Assembly (NCBI GenBank): GCA_905221065.1
Contig: CAJNBS010000012.1
Location: 1-53,986 of the forward strand
Length of the DNA: 53,986 bases
Direction: 5' to 3'
From: a bacterium
GTDB taxonomy: Bacteria > Bacillota > Bacilli > Lactobacillales > Streptococcaceae
Made by a program: the position numbers and the translations under genes. Within the stretch, counting starts at the first letter, position 1. Every line of letters starts with the position of its first letter. Positions 36,247 to 46,800 of this stretch are shown here, in pieces. Under the pieces are notes generated by a model. That model was not told the origin of the DNA and made no database searches. It saw only the letters and a program-made list of their open reading frames with translations.

Positions 36247-36726
36247 CTATTTATGATAGGGTGATCCCTGCTGAATCGTAAAAGCGCGATAGATTTGTTC
36301 AACAAGAACTAGTCTCATTAACTGATGGGGCAAGGTTAGACGGCCAAAACTGACAGAAAGATTGGCTCTCTTTTTTACATCCTGTGCTAACCCCAGACTC
36401 CCTCCAATAATAAATGTAAGAGTAGAAAATCCTTTTATCGAAGCTTCTTCTAACTGCTTACTAAACTCTTCTGAGGAAAAAGTTTTCCCTTCAATGGCTA
36501 ATACAATAACAAAATCACGGTCACCAACTTTTGATAAAATTCTCTGACCTTCTATTTCTAAAATCTTTTGATTTTCTGACTCACTGGCCTTATCTGGTGT
36601 TTTTTCATCTGCCAGTTCAATCATTTCAAGCTTAGCAAATCGAGAAATTCGTTTTGAATACTCTGCAATACCATCTTTTAAATACTTTTCTTTCAGTTTC
36701 CCAACTGTTACAACTTTAATTTTCAT
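36247..36726 (-). CDS. rlmH: 23S rRNA (pseudouridine1915-N3)-methyltransferase
   Basis: 159-aa SPOUT-fold methyltransferase that modifies pseudouridine 1915 of 23S rRNA. The trefoil-knot SAM site shows in [13 protein letters not shown] (about 104-116), and the C-terminal signature [20 protein letters not shown] ends in GSPYHK. Divergent from htrA. Confidence 0.97.
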   Translation of the reverse strand: MKIKVVTVGKLKEKYLKDGIAEYSKRISRFAKLEMIELADEKTPDKASESENQKILEIEGQRILSKVGDRDFVIVLAIEGKTFSSEEFSKQLEEASIKGFSTLTFIIGGSLGLAQDVKKRANLSVSFGRLTLPHQLMRLVLVEQIYRAFTIQQGSPYHK

Positions 36727-36762
36727 GACTCTATTCTAACATATTCTCTATTTTTTCACATC

Positions 36763-36826
36763 TTATTCACAAAACAAAAGGTTAATTTTAGCCGAGAAAA
36801 CCACAGATTTTTGAAAGTTATCCACA
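36763..36826. promoter_or_regulatory. DnaA boxes between rlmH and htrA
   Basis: TTATTCACA (36763-36771) and the perfect TTATCCACA (36818-36826) are both on the plus strand. A near-match in the other orientation (TGTGAAAAA) follows at 36830. Part of the extended origin region. Confidence 0.7.
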
Positions 36827-36847
36827 ATCTGTGAAAAACTTTTTGTG

Positions 36848-36880
36848 TTTAAGTTATAATTAAGCTAGTCAGTTTATACT
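36848..36880 (+). promoter_or_regulatory. htrA promoter with CiaR box
   Basis: TTTAAG-TTATA-ATTAAG (36848-36864) fits the CiaR direct repeat TTTAAG-N5-TTTAAG with one change. The -10 is TATACT (36875-36880). HtrA is a main target of CiaRH in pneumococcus. Confidence 0.8.
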
Positions 36881-36888
36881 TTCAGTAA

Positions 36889-38091
<1,203 letters not shown>

Positions 38092-38100
38092 TTGACATCT

Positions 38101-38120
38101 ATGTAAAGAAAGCTTTACAT
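38101..38120. promoter_or_regulatory. Perfect palindrome before parB
   Basis: ATGTAAAG-AAAG-CTTTACAT. No T-run follows, so it is not a terminator. A TTGACA (38092-38097) stands just to its left. It shares the TGTAAA/TTTACA halves with the repeat at 25841-25857. Confidence 0.55.
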
Positions 38121-38148
38121 AAGAGAAAAGATGTGTTAGTGTAGAATC

Positions 38149-38907
38149 ATGGAAAAATTTGAAATAATTTCTATCACGGATATACAAAAAAATCCCTATC
38201 AACCTCGAAAAGAATTTGATAAAGAAAAACTACATGAACTAGCACAGTCTATCAAAGAAAATGGGGTCATTCAACCGATTATTGTTCGTCAATCTCCTGT
38301 GATTGGTTATGAAATCCTTGCAGGAGAGAGACGCTATCGGGCTTCACTTTTAGCTGGTCTAAGGTCTATCCCAGCTGTTGTTAAACAACTTTCAGACCAG
38401 GAGATGATGGTCCAGTCCATCATTGAAAATTTACAGAGAGAAAATTTGAATCCAATAGAAGAAGCACGCGCCTATGAATCTCTCGTAGAGAAAGGATTTA
38501 CCCATACTGACATTGCAGATAAAATGGGCAAGTCTCGTCCTTATATCAGCAACTCCATTCGTTTGCTTTCCTTGCCAGAACCGATCCTATCAGAAGTAGA
38601 AAATGGCAAACTATCACAAGCCCATGCGCGTTCTCTAGTTGGGTTAAATAAGGAACAACAAGACTATTTCTTTCAACGAATTATAGAAGAAGACATTTCT
38701 GTAAGAAAGTTAGAAGCTCTTCTGACAGATAAAAAACAAAAGAAACAGCAAAAAACTGATCATTTCATACAAAATGAAGAAGAACAGTTAAAAAAACTAC
38801 TCGGACTAGATGTAGAAATCAAACTGTCTAAAAAAGATAGTGGAAAAATCATTATTTCTTTTTCAAATCAAGAAGAATACAGTAGAATTATCAACAGCCT
38901 GAAATAA
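38149..38907 (+). CDS. parB: Chromosome partitioning protein ParB (Spo0J)
   Basis: 252 aa. CTP-dependent DNA clamp that loads SMC at parS. N-terminal CTPase part with ENGVIQPIIVRQS and GERRYRAS (about 60-66), central helix-turn-helix (FTHTDIADKMGKSRPYISNSIRLL, core ADKMGKSRPYISNSI), C-terminal dimer domain. There is no parA beside it, as is usual for streptococci. The ATG lacks a clear Shine-Dalgarno (GTGTAGAATC precedes it). The stop codon lies in the loop of its terminator. Confidence 0.96.
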   Translation: MEKFEIISITDIQKNPYQPRKEFDKEKLHELAQSIKENGVIQPIIVRQSPVIGYEILAGERRYRASLLAGLRSIPAVVKQLSDQEMMVQSIIENLQRENLNPIEEARAYESLVEKGFTHTDIADKMGKSRPYISNSIRLLSLPEPILSEVENGKLSQAHARSLVGLNKEQQDYFFQRIIEEDISVRKLEALLTDKKQKKQQKTDHFIQNEEEQLKKLLGLDVEIKLSKKDSGKIIISFSNQEEYSRIINSLK

Positions 38908-38928
38908 GGCTGTTCTTTTATTTTTTTA
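38893..38928 (+). terminator. parB terminator
   Basis: AACAGCC / GGCTGTT stem with TTTTATTTTTTT tail; the parB stop codon is inside the loop. Confidence 0.85.
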
Positions 38929-38938
38929 TCTCACAAGG

Positions 38939-39055
38939 TTATCCACTATTTTTTTTCAATAAAAAGCTTACTAAATCAATAGCTTTTACTTTTATCCCCA
39001 ATCTGTGGATAAAACTTGATAACATTGTGGATTCTTTTTCACAGCTTGTGGAAAA
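38939..39055. promoter_or_regulatory. DnaA-box cluster upstream of dnaA (oriC, left part)
   Basis: TTATCCACT (38939), TTATCCCCA (38992), perfect TGTGGATAA (39004-39012), TGTGGATTC (39026) and TGTGGAAAA (39047-39055). The last overlaps the presumed -35 of dnaA, suiting autorepression. Confidence 0.85.
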
Positions 39056-39077
39056 TTCTTACTATCTATGGTAAAAT
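39049..39077 (+). promoter_or_regulatory. dnaA promoter
   Basis: TGGAAA (39049-39054), 17-nt spacer, TAAAAT (39072-39077) with an extended TGG. Overlapped by a DnaA box. Confidence 0.65.
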
Positions 39078-39120
39078 AAGTCTAGCATTAAACTTTTAAA
39101 TAGTAAAGGAGGAGAAAGGA

Positions 39121-40482
39121 TTGAAAGAAAAACAATTTTGGAATCGTATCTTAGAATTTGCGCAAGAAAGACTGACTCGATCCATGTATGATTTCTATGC
39201 TATTCAAGCTGAACTCATCAAGGTAGAAGAAAATGTTGCTACTATATTTTTACCACGATCTGAAATGGAAATGGTCTGGGAAAAACAACTAAAAGATATC
39301 ATTGTAGTAGCTGGTTTTGAGATTTATGATGCTGAAATAACTCCCCACTATATTTTCACTAAACCTCAAGACACGACTATCTCACAAGTTGAAGAAGCTA
39401 CAAATTCAACTCTTTATGACTATAGTCCAAAGTTAGCATCTATTCCTTATTCGGATACTGGATTAAAAGAGAAGTATACCTTTGATAATTTTATCCAAGG
39501 GGATGGAAATGTTTGGGCTGTATCAGCCGCTTTAGCTGTCTCTGAAGATTTGGCTCTGACCTATAACCCTCTTTTTATCTATGGAGGACCGGGCCTTGGT
39601 AAGACTCACTTATTAAACGCTATTGGAAATGAAATTCTAAAAAATATTCCGAATGCGCGTGTTAAATATATCCCTGCTGAAAGCTTTATTAATGACTTTC
39701 TGGACCACCTAAGACTTGGGGAAATGGAAAAGTTTAAAAAGACCTACCGCAGTCTTGATCTTTTGTTAATCGATGATATCCAGTCACTTAGCGGAAAAAA
39801 AGTTGCAACTCAAGAAGAATTTTTCAATACTTTTAATGCCCTTCATGACAAGCAAAAACAGATTGTCCTAACGAGTGATCGTAGTCCAAAACATCTAGAA
39901 GGGCTCGAGGAGAGGCTTGTCACGCGTTTTAGTTGGGGATTGACACAAACTATCACACCCCCTGACTTTGAAACACGTATTGCTATTTTACAAAGTAAAA
40001 CAGAACATTTAGGCTACAATTTTCAAAGTGATACTCTAGAATACCTAGCTGGACAATTTGATTCAAATGTTCGAGATCTTGAGGGAGCCATCAACGACAT
40101 CACTTTAATTGCCAGAGTAAAAAAAATCAAGGATATCACTATTGATATTGCTGCAGAAGCTATTAGAGCTCGCAAACAAGATGTTAGCCAAATGCTCGTC
40201 ATCCCAATTGACAAAATCCAAAATGAAGTTGGTAACTTTTATGGTGTTAGTGTCAAAGAAATGAAGGGAAGCAGACGCCTTCAAAATATTGTTTTGGCCC
40301 GTCAAGTAGCCATGTATTTATCTAGAGAACTGACAGATAATAGTCTTCCAAAAATTGGGAAGGAATTTGGAGGAAAAGATCATACAACAGTCATTCACGC
40401 CCATGCAAAAATTAAATCTTTGATTGATGAAGACGATAATTTACGTTTAGAAATTGAATCAATCAAAAAGAAAATAAAATAA
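39121..40482 (+). CDS. dnaA: Chromosomal replication initiator DnaA
   Basis: 453 aa with a TTG start, preceded by AAAGGAGGAGAAAGGA. Domain I (about 1-80), a short linker, the AAA+ domain III (about 110-320) with Walker [13 protein letters not shown], Walker B LLLIDDIQ and the initiator-specific helices, and domain IV (about 335-453) with the DnaA-box-binding signature [17 protein letters not shown] in place of ATG limits translation of an initiator that must not be overproduced. Confidence 0.98.
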   Translation: MKEKQFWNRILEFAQERLTRSMYDFYAIQAELIKVEENVATIFLPRSEMEMVWEKQLKDIIVVAGFEIYDAEITPHYIFTKPQDTTISQVEEATNSTLYDYSPKLASIPYSDTGLKEKYTFDNFIQGDGNVWAVSAALAVSEDLALTYNPLFIYGGPGLGKTHLLNAIGNEILKNIPNARVKYIPAESFINDFLDHLRLGEMEKFKKTYRSLDLLLIDDIQSLSGKKVATQEEFFNTFNALHDKQKQIVLTSDRSPKHLEGLEERLVTRFSWGLTQTITPPDFETRIAILQSKTEHLGYNFQSDTLEYLAGQFDSNVRDLEGAINDITLIARVKKIKDITIDIAAEAIRARKQDVSQMLVIPIDKIQNEVGNFYGVSVKEMKGSRRLQNIVLARQVAMYLSRELTDNSLPKIGKEFGGKDHTTVIHAHAKIKSLIDEDDNLRLEIESIKKKIK

Positions 40483-40484
40483 CT

Positions 40485-40605
40485 TGTGGATAACTTTCGC
40501 TTTTTTATCTTTTTTATCCACATTTTTTAAACAAGCCAAAAAACTTGATATAACTTACTTTTAGTCTGTTTTCCACAGATTTCACAGACTCTATTATTAC
40601 TATTA
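40485..40605. other. oriC unwinding region between dnaA and dnaN
   Basis: Perfect DnaA boxes TGTGGATAA (40485-40493) and TTATCCACA (40514-40522), near-box TTTTCCACA (40569-40577), then the tract CTATTATTACTATTA (40591-40605), whose complement reads 3'-GAT AAT AAT GAT AAT, fitting the DnaA-trio motif of bacterial unwinding elements. The whole stretch is very AT-rich. Confidence 0.8.
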
Positions 40606-40640
40606 TCCTTCTAATACTAAAAATAAATAAAGGAGAATCC

Positions 40641-41777
40641 ATGATTCATTTTTCAATTAATAAAAATTTGTTTCTACAAGCATTAAATACTACTAAAAGA
40701 GCTATTAGTTCTAAAAATGCTATTCCTATTTTATCAACTGTCAAAATTGACGTAACCAATGAAGGTGTTACTTTAATTGGTTCAAATGGTCAAATTTCAA
40801 TTGAAAATTTTATTTCTCAAAAAAATGAAGACGCTGGTTTGTTAATTACTTCTTTAGGTTCGATCCTTCTTGAAGCTTCTTTCTTCATCAATGTTGTATC
40901 TAGTCTACCTGATGTGACTCTTGATTTTAAAGAAATTGAACAAAATCAAATTGTTTTAACCAGTGGCAAATCAGAAATTACACTAAAAGGAAAAGATAGC
41001 GAACAATATCCACGAATCCAAGAAATTTCAGCTAGTACTCCTTTGGTTCTTGAAACAAAATTACTCAAGAAAATTATCAATGAAACAGCTTTTGCGGCAA
41101 GTACACAAGAAAGTCGTCCAATTTTGACAGGTGTTCATTTTGTATTGAGTCAACACAAGGAGCTAAAAACAGTGGCAACAGACTCTCATCGTCTAAGCCA
41201 GAAAAAATTAACGCTTGAGAAAAATAGTGATGATTTTGATGTTGTAATTCCTAGCCGTTCTCTACGCGAATTTTCAGCGGTATTTACAGATGATATTGAA
41301 ACTGTAGAGATTTTCTTTGCTAACAATCAAATCCTCTTTAGAAGTGAAAATATTAGCTTCTATACTCGTTTGTTAGAAGGTAACTATCCTGATACAGATC
41401 GTTTGATTCCAACAGACTTTAACACTACAATTACTTTCGATGTAGTAAACTTACGTCAGTCAATGGAGCGTGCTCGTCTTTTATCAAGTGCGACTCAAAA
41501 TGGTACTGTGAAGCTTGAAATTAAAGGTGGGGTTGTTAGCGCCCATGTTCACTCTCCAGAAGTTGGTAAAGTAAACGAAGAAATCGATACTGATCAGGTT
41601 ACTGGTGATGATTTGACCATTAGTTTCAACCCAACTTATTTGATTGATTCTCTTAAAGCTTTAAATAGCGAAAAGGTGACCATTAGTTTTATCTCAGCTG
41701 TTCGCCCATTTACTCTTGTGCCAGCAGATACTGACGAGGACTTCATGCAGCTCATTACACCAGTTCGTACAAATTAA
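40641..41777 (+). CDS. dnaN: DNA polymerase III sliding clamp (beta)
   Basis: 378-aa clamp of three similar domains, starting MIHFSINKNLFLQALNT and ending FTLVPADTDEDFMQLITPVRTN (last block is the conserved C-terminus with the RPFTL pocket). Ribosome site AAAGGAG. Follows oriC directly. Confidence 0.98.
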   Translation: MIHFSINKNLFLQALNTTKRAISSKNAIPILSTVKIDVTNEGVTLIGSNGQISIENFISQKNEDAGLLITSLGSILLEASFFINVVSSLPDVTLDFKEIEQNQIVLTSGKSEITLKGKDSEQYPRIQEISASTPLVLETKLLKKIINETAFAASTQESRPILTGVHFVLSQHKELKTVATDSHRLSQKKLTLEKNSDDFDVVIPSRSLREFSAVFTDDIETVEIFFANNQILFRSENISFYTRLLEGNYPDTDRLIPTDFNTTITFDVVNLRQSMERARLLSSATQNGTVKLEIKGGVVSAHVHSPEVGKVNEEIDTDQVTGDDLTISFNPTYLIDSLKALNSEKVTISFISAVRPFTLVPADTDEDFMQLITPVRTN

Positions 41778-41779
41778 GT

Positions 41780-41812
41780 GAAAGAGGTTGAGCCTAGCTC
41801 GCCTCTTTTATG
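41780..41812 (+). terminator. dnaN terminator
   Basis: AAAGAGG / CCTCTTT outer stem with an inner GAGC / GCTC pairing, ending TTTTA. Confidence 0.75.
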
Positions 41813-41813
41813 A

Positions 41814-41819
41814 TATAAT
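41814..41819 (+). promoter_or_regulatory. Promoter -10 of the DUF951 gene
   Basis: Extended -10 TGATATAAT, directly behind the dnaN terminator and 22 nt before the ATG. Confidence 0.6.
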
Positions 41820-41841
41820 CGAAAAAGAAAAGGAGAGTAGT

Positions 41842-42036
41842 ATGTATCAAGTTGGAAATTTTGTTGAAATGAAAAAACCACATGCTTGCACAATCAAGTC
41901 AACAGGAAAAAAAGCTAATCGTTGGGAAATTACACGTGTAGGAGCAGATATCAAAATAAAATGCAGTAATTGTGACCATGTTGTCATGATGGGACGCTAT
42001 GATTTTGATCGAAAAATGAATAAAATTATTGACTAG
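41842..42036 (+). CDS. DUF951 family small protein
   Basis: 64 aa from ATG 41842 with AAAGGAGAG in front; a longer frame to the left runs through the promoter and is not real. MYQVGNFVEMKKPHACTIKS and the KCSNCDHVVMMGRYDFDRK end are family features, including the Cys pair CSNC. Commonly found beside ychF or rpsF in Firmicutes. It looks like a small nucleic-acid-binding domain, but no function is established. Confidence 0.85.
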   Translation: MYQVGNFVEMKKPHACTIKSTGKKANRWEITRVGADIKIKCSNCDHVVMMGRYDFDRKMNKIID

Positions 42037-42078
42037 GAAGCCTTAGTTAGAGGGTTAGCAAGTTTTCCTTTTTTGTGT

Positions 42079-42084
42079 TATAAT
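42079..42084 (+). promoter_or_regulatory. ychF promoter -10 (extended)
   Basis: TGTTATAAT, 36 nt before the ychF start. Confidence 0.6.
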
Positions 42085-42120
42085 ATTAGGGATTGAAATG
42101 AAAACGGAGAATGAAAAAAT

Positions 42121-43236
42121 ATGGCTTTAACAGCAGGTATCGTTGGTTTGCCAAACGTTGGTAAATCAACACTATTTAATGCAATTACAAAAGCAGGAGC
42201 AGAGGCTGCAAACTATCCATTTGCTACTATTGATCCAAATGTTGGAATGGTGGAAGTTCCAGATGAACGCCTACAAAAACTAACGGAAATGATCACACCT
42301 AAAAAGACAGTTCCAACAACATTTGAATTTACAGATATTGCAGGGATTGTAAAAGGGGCCTCAAAAGGAGAAGGGCTAGGGAATAAATTCTTGGCTAATA
42401 TTCGTGAAGTAGATGCGATTGTTCACGTAGTTCGTGCTTTTGATGATGAAAATGTGATGCGCGAGCAAGGACGTGAAGACGACTTTGTAGATCCACTTGC
42501 AGATATTGATACCATTAACTTGGAGTTGATTCTTGCTGACTTAGAATCAGTTAATAAGCGCTATGCGCGTGTAGAAAAGATGGCACGTACGCAAAAAGAT
42601 AAAGAATCAGTAGCAGAATTCAATGTTCTTCAAAAGATTAAACCAGTTCTTGAAGATGGAAAATCAGCTCGCACCATCGAATTTACAGATGAAGAACAAA
42701 AAGTAGTCAAAGGTCTCTTCCTTTTGACCACTAAACCAGTTCTTTATGTTGCCAATGTAGATGAGGATGTAGTTTCAGATCCAGATTCTATCGACTATGT
42801 CAAACAAATTCGCGAATTTGCAGCGACAGAAAATGCTGAAGTAGTCGTTATTTCTGCGCGTGCTGAGGAAGAAATTTCTGAGTTAGACGAAGAAGACAAG
42901 CAAGAATTTCTTGAAGCTCTTGGTTTGACTGAATCAGGCGTTGACAAGTTGACTCGTGCAGCTTACCACTTGCTTGGACTTGGAACTTACTTCACAGCTG
43001 GTGAAAAAGAGGTTCGCGCTTGGACCTTTAAACGTGGTATGAAGGCTCCTCAAGCAGCTGGTATTATCCACTCAGACTTTGAAAAAGGCTTTATTCGTGC
43101 AGTTACCATGTCATATGAGGATCTAGTGAAATACGGTTCTGAAAAGGCTGTAAAAGAAGCTGGACGCTTGCGTGAAGAAGGAAAAGAATATATCGTCCAA
43201 GACGGCGATATCATGGAATTCCGCTTTAATGTCTAA
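42121..43236 (+). CDS. ychF: Ribosome-binding ATPase YchF
   Basis: 371-aa Obg-family P-loop protein that prefers ATP (OLA1 type). G1 [15 protein letters not shown] (about 8-22), G3 [14 protein letters not shown] (about 70), and the NVDE in place of NKxD that changes base preference. Coiled coil in the middle, C-terminal TGS domain with [20 protein letters not shown]. Confidence 0.97.
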   Translation: MALTAGIVGLPNVGKSTLFNAITKAGAEAANYPFATIDPNVGMVEVPDERLQKLTEMITPKKTVPTTFEFTDIAGIVKGASKGEGLGNKFLANIREVDAIVHVVRAFDDENVMREQGREDDFVDPLADIDTINLELILADLESVNKRYARVEKMARTQKDKESVAEFNVLQKIKPVLEDGKSARTIEFTDEEQKVVKGLFLLTTKPVLYVANVDEDVVSDPDSIDYVKQIREFAATENAEVVVISARAEEEISELDEEDKQEFLEALGLTESGVDKLTRAAYHLLGLGTYFTAGEKEVRAWTFKRGMKAPQAAGIIHSDFEKGFIRAVTMSYEDLVKYGSEKAVKEAGRLREEGKEYIVQDGDIMEFRFNV

Positions 43237-43260
43237 AAATTTAATGAATAGTGTCAATTA

Positions 43261-43290
43261 GGTTGGAAAAAAATTCCAACCCTTTTGGCT
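43261..43290 (+). terminator. ychF terminator
   Basis: GGTTGGAA / TTCCAACC stem followed by CTTTTGGCTTTT. Confidence 0.75.
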
Positions 43291-43306
43291 TTTGAAAGGA
43301 AAATAA

Positions 43307-43876
43307 ATGACCAAATTACTTGTAGGCTTGGGAAATCCAGGAGATAAATATTTTGAAACCAAACACAATGTTGGTTTTATGTTGATTGACCAACTAGCGA
43401 AGAAACAGAATCTAACTTTTACACACGATAAGATATTTCAAGTTGATCTAGCATCTTTTTTCCTCAATGGTGAAAAAATTTATCTTGTCAAATCAACGAC
43501 ATTTATGAATGAAAGTGGGAAAGCTGTTCATGCTTTATTGACTTACTATGGTTTGGATATTGAAGATTTACTCATCATTTACGACGATCTTGACATGGAA
43601 GTTGGGAAAATTCGTTTAAGAGCAAAAGGCTCAGCAGGTGGTCATAATGGTATCAAGTCTATTATTCAACATATTGGAACCCAGGCCTTTAATCGTGTTA
43701 AGATTGGAATTGGAAGACCCAAAAACGGCATGTCAGTTGTTAATCATGTTTTGAGTAAGTTTGACAAGGATGATTATATCGGTATTTTACAGTCTATTGA
43801 CAAGGTTGACGATGCTGTAAACTACTATTTACAAGAGAAAAACTTTGAAAAAACGATGCAGAGGTATAACGGATAA
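43307..43876 (+). CDS. pth: Peptidyl-tRNA hydrolase
   Basis: 189-aa enzyme that releases tRNA from stalled peptidyl-t[14 protein letters not shown] (first block), catalytic His in TKHNVGFM (about 20), STTFMNESG and the [23 protein letters not shown] motif (core [12 protein letters not shown]). It abuts mfd with no gap. Confidence 0.98.
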   Translation: MTKLLVGLGNPGDKYFETKHNVGFMLIDQLAKKQNLTFTHDKIFQVDLASFFLNGEKIYLVKSTTFMNESGKAVHALLTYYGLDIEDLLIIYDDLDMEVGKIRLRAKGSAGGHNGIKSIIQHIGTQAFNRVKIGIGRPKNGMSVVNHVLSKFDKDDYIGILQSIDKVDDAVNYYLQEKNFEKTMQRYNG

Positions 43877-46800
43877 ATGGTGACCTTATTAGATTTATTC
43901 TCAGAAAATGATCAAATAAAAAAATGGCATCAAAATCTGACAGATAAGAAAAGACAATTAATGTTAGGTTTATCAACTTCTACAAAAGCTTTAGCAATCG
44001 CTAGTAGTTTGAAGAAAGAAGATAAGATTATTTTATTGACATCAACTTATGGAGAAGCAGAAGGGCTTATTAGTGATCTTATTTCTATCTTGGGTGAGGA
44101 ATTTGTCTATCCATTTTTGGTAGATGACTCCCCTATGGTCGAGTTTTTAATGTCTTCACAAGAAAAAATTATCTCACGGGTTGAAGCCTTGCGTTTTTTG
44201 AGTGATCCGTCTAAGAAAGGGATCTTAGTTTGTAATATTGCAGCAAGTCGATTGTTTTTACCTTCTCCCAATGTATTTAAAGATAGTATTGTAAAAATAT
44301 CAGTGGGTGAAGAATATGACCAAAACGCGCTCATCCATCAGTTAAAAGAAATCGGCTATCGAAAGGTTACACAAGTACAAACTCAAGGAGAATTTAGTCT
44401 TCGAGGAGATATTTTAGATATTTTTGAAATATCCCAGTTAGAACCTTGCCGAATTGAGTTTTTTGGTGATGAAGTAGATGGAATTCGTACTTTTGAAGTC
44501 GAAACACAATTATCGAAAGAAAATCAGACAAAACTCACCATCTTTCCAGCTAGCGACATGCTTTTGAGAGAAAAGGATTATCAACGAGGACAGTCAGCTT
44601 TAGAAAAGCAAATTTCTAAAACTCTATCGCCGATTCTGAAATCCTACCTAGAAGAAATTCTTTCAAGTTTTCATCAAAAACAAACGCATGCAGATTCTCG
44701 GAAATTTTTATCTTTGTGTTATGAGAAATCATGGACTGTCTTTGATTATATAAAAAAAGATACGCCAATATTCTTTGATGATTACCAAAAATTGATGAAT
44801 CAGTATGAAGTCTTTGAAAGAGAATTAGCGCAATACTTTACAGAAGAGTTACAGAATAGTAAAGCATTTTCTGGGATGCAGTATTTTGCAGATACTGAGC
44901 AAATCTATAAAAAACAAAGTCCAGTGACCTTTTTCTCTAATCTGCAAAAGGGCTTAGGAAACCTCAAGTTTGATCACATTTATCAATTTAATCAATACCC
45001 CATGCAAGAGTTTTTCAATCAGTTTTCTTTTCTAAAAGAAGAAATTGAACGATACAAAAAAATGAATTATACTATTATCCTGCAATCTAGCAATTCAATG
45101 GGAAGTAAAACATTGGAGGATGTGTTAGAGGAATACCATATTAAATTGGATTCTAGAGATAAGTCAATTATATGTAAAGAATCTGTAAACTTAATCGAGG
45201 GCAATCTCAGACATGGTTTTCATTTTGTAGATGAAAAAATTCTGGTGATTACTGAACATGAGATTTTTCAAAAGAAATTAAAACGTCGTTTTCGAAGACA
45301 ACATGTTTCAAATGCAGAGAGATTAAAAGATTACAATGAACTTGAAAAAGGGGACTACGTTGTTCACCATATTCATGGAATTGGTCAATATCTAGGAATT
45401 GAAACAATTGAAATCAAAGGGATTCACCGCGATTATGTCAGTGTTCAATATCAAAATGGTGATCAAATTTCTATCCCAGTAGAACAGATTCATCTACTGT
45501 CTAAATATGTTTCAAGTGATGGGAAAGCTCCTAAACTCAATAAATTAAATGACGGTCATTTTAAAAAGGCCAAGCAAAAAGTTAAGAACCAGGTAGAGGA
45601 TATAGCAGACGATTTAATCAAACTCTATTCTGAACGTAGTCAGTTGAAAGGTTATGCTTTTTCAGCTGATGATGAAGAGCAAGATGCTTTTGATGATGCT
45701 TTCCCTTATGTTGAAACGGATGATCAACTTCGTAGTATCGAGGAAATCAAGAGAGATATGCAGAATTCTCAACCAATGGATCGACTTCTAGTTGGGGATG
45801 TTGGTTTTGGAAAGACTGAAGTTGCAATGCGTGCAGCCTTTAAGGCGGTCAATGATAACAAACAGGTTGTCGTTCTAGTTCCTACGACAGTTTTAGCGCA
45901 ACAGCACTACACGAATTTTAAGGAACGATTCCAAAATTTTGCTGTTAATATTGATGTGTTGAGTCGCTTTAGAAGTAAAAAAGAGCAGACTGAAACACTT
46001 GAAAAATTGAAAAACGGTCAAGTCGATATTTTAATTGGAACACATCGTGTTTTGTCAAAAGATGTTGTGTTTTCTGATTTGGGCTTGATGATTATTGATG
46101 AGGAACAACGATTTGGTGTCAAGCATAAGGAAACCTTGAAAGAATTGAAAAAACAAGTGGATGTCCTAACCTTGACAGCAACACCAATTCCTCGTACCCT
46201 TCATATGTCTATGCTGGGAATCAGAGATTTGTCTGTTATTGAAACTCCTCCAACAAATCGCTATCCTGTTCAAACTTATGTATTGGAGAAGAATGATAGT
46301 GTCATTCGTGATGCTGTTTTGCGTGAAATGGAGCGTGGAGGTCAAATTTACTATCTTTACAACAAAGTTGACACAATTGATCAGAAGGTTTCAGAATTAC
46401 AGGAGTTAATTCCAGAGGCTTCGATTGGTTATGTTCATGGTCGCATGAGTGAAATCCAGTTGGAAAATACTCTATTAGACTTTATTGAGGGTCAGTATGA
46501 TATTTTGGTGACGACTACCATTATTGAGACAGGGGTGGACATTCCAAATGCCAATACCTTATTTATCGAAAATGCAGACCATATGGGCTTGTCAACTTTG
46601 TACCAGTTAAGAGGAAGAGTTGGTCGTAGTAATCGTATTGCTTATGCCTATCTCATGTATCGTCCAGAAAAATCAATCAGTGAAGTTTCTGAGAAGAGAT
46701 TAGAAGCCATAAAAGGATTTACAGAATTGGGCTCCGGATTTAAGATTGCGATGCGAGATCTTTCGATTCGTGGAGCAGGAAATCTCCTAGGAAAATCCCA

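Noticed and set aside
39439..39456. Cin-box-like TATTCGGA within dnaA
   Set aside because: Inside coding sequence, no T-tract on the relevant side and no gene in the right position to use it.
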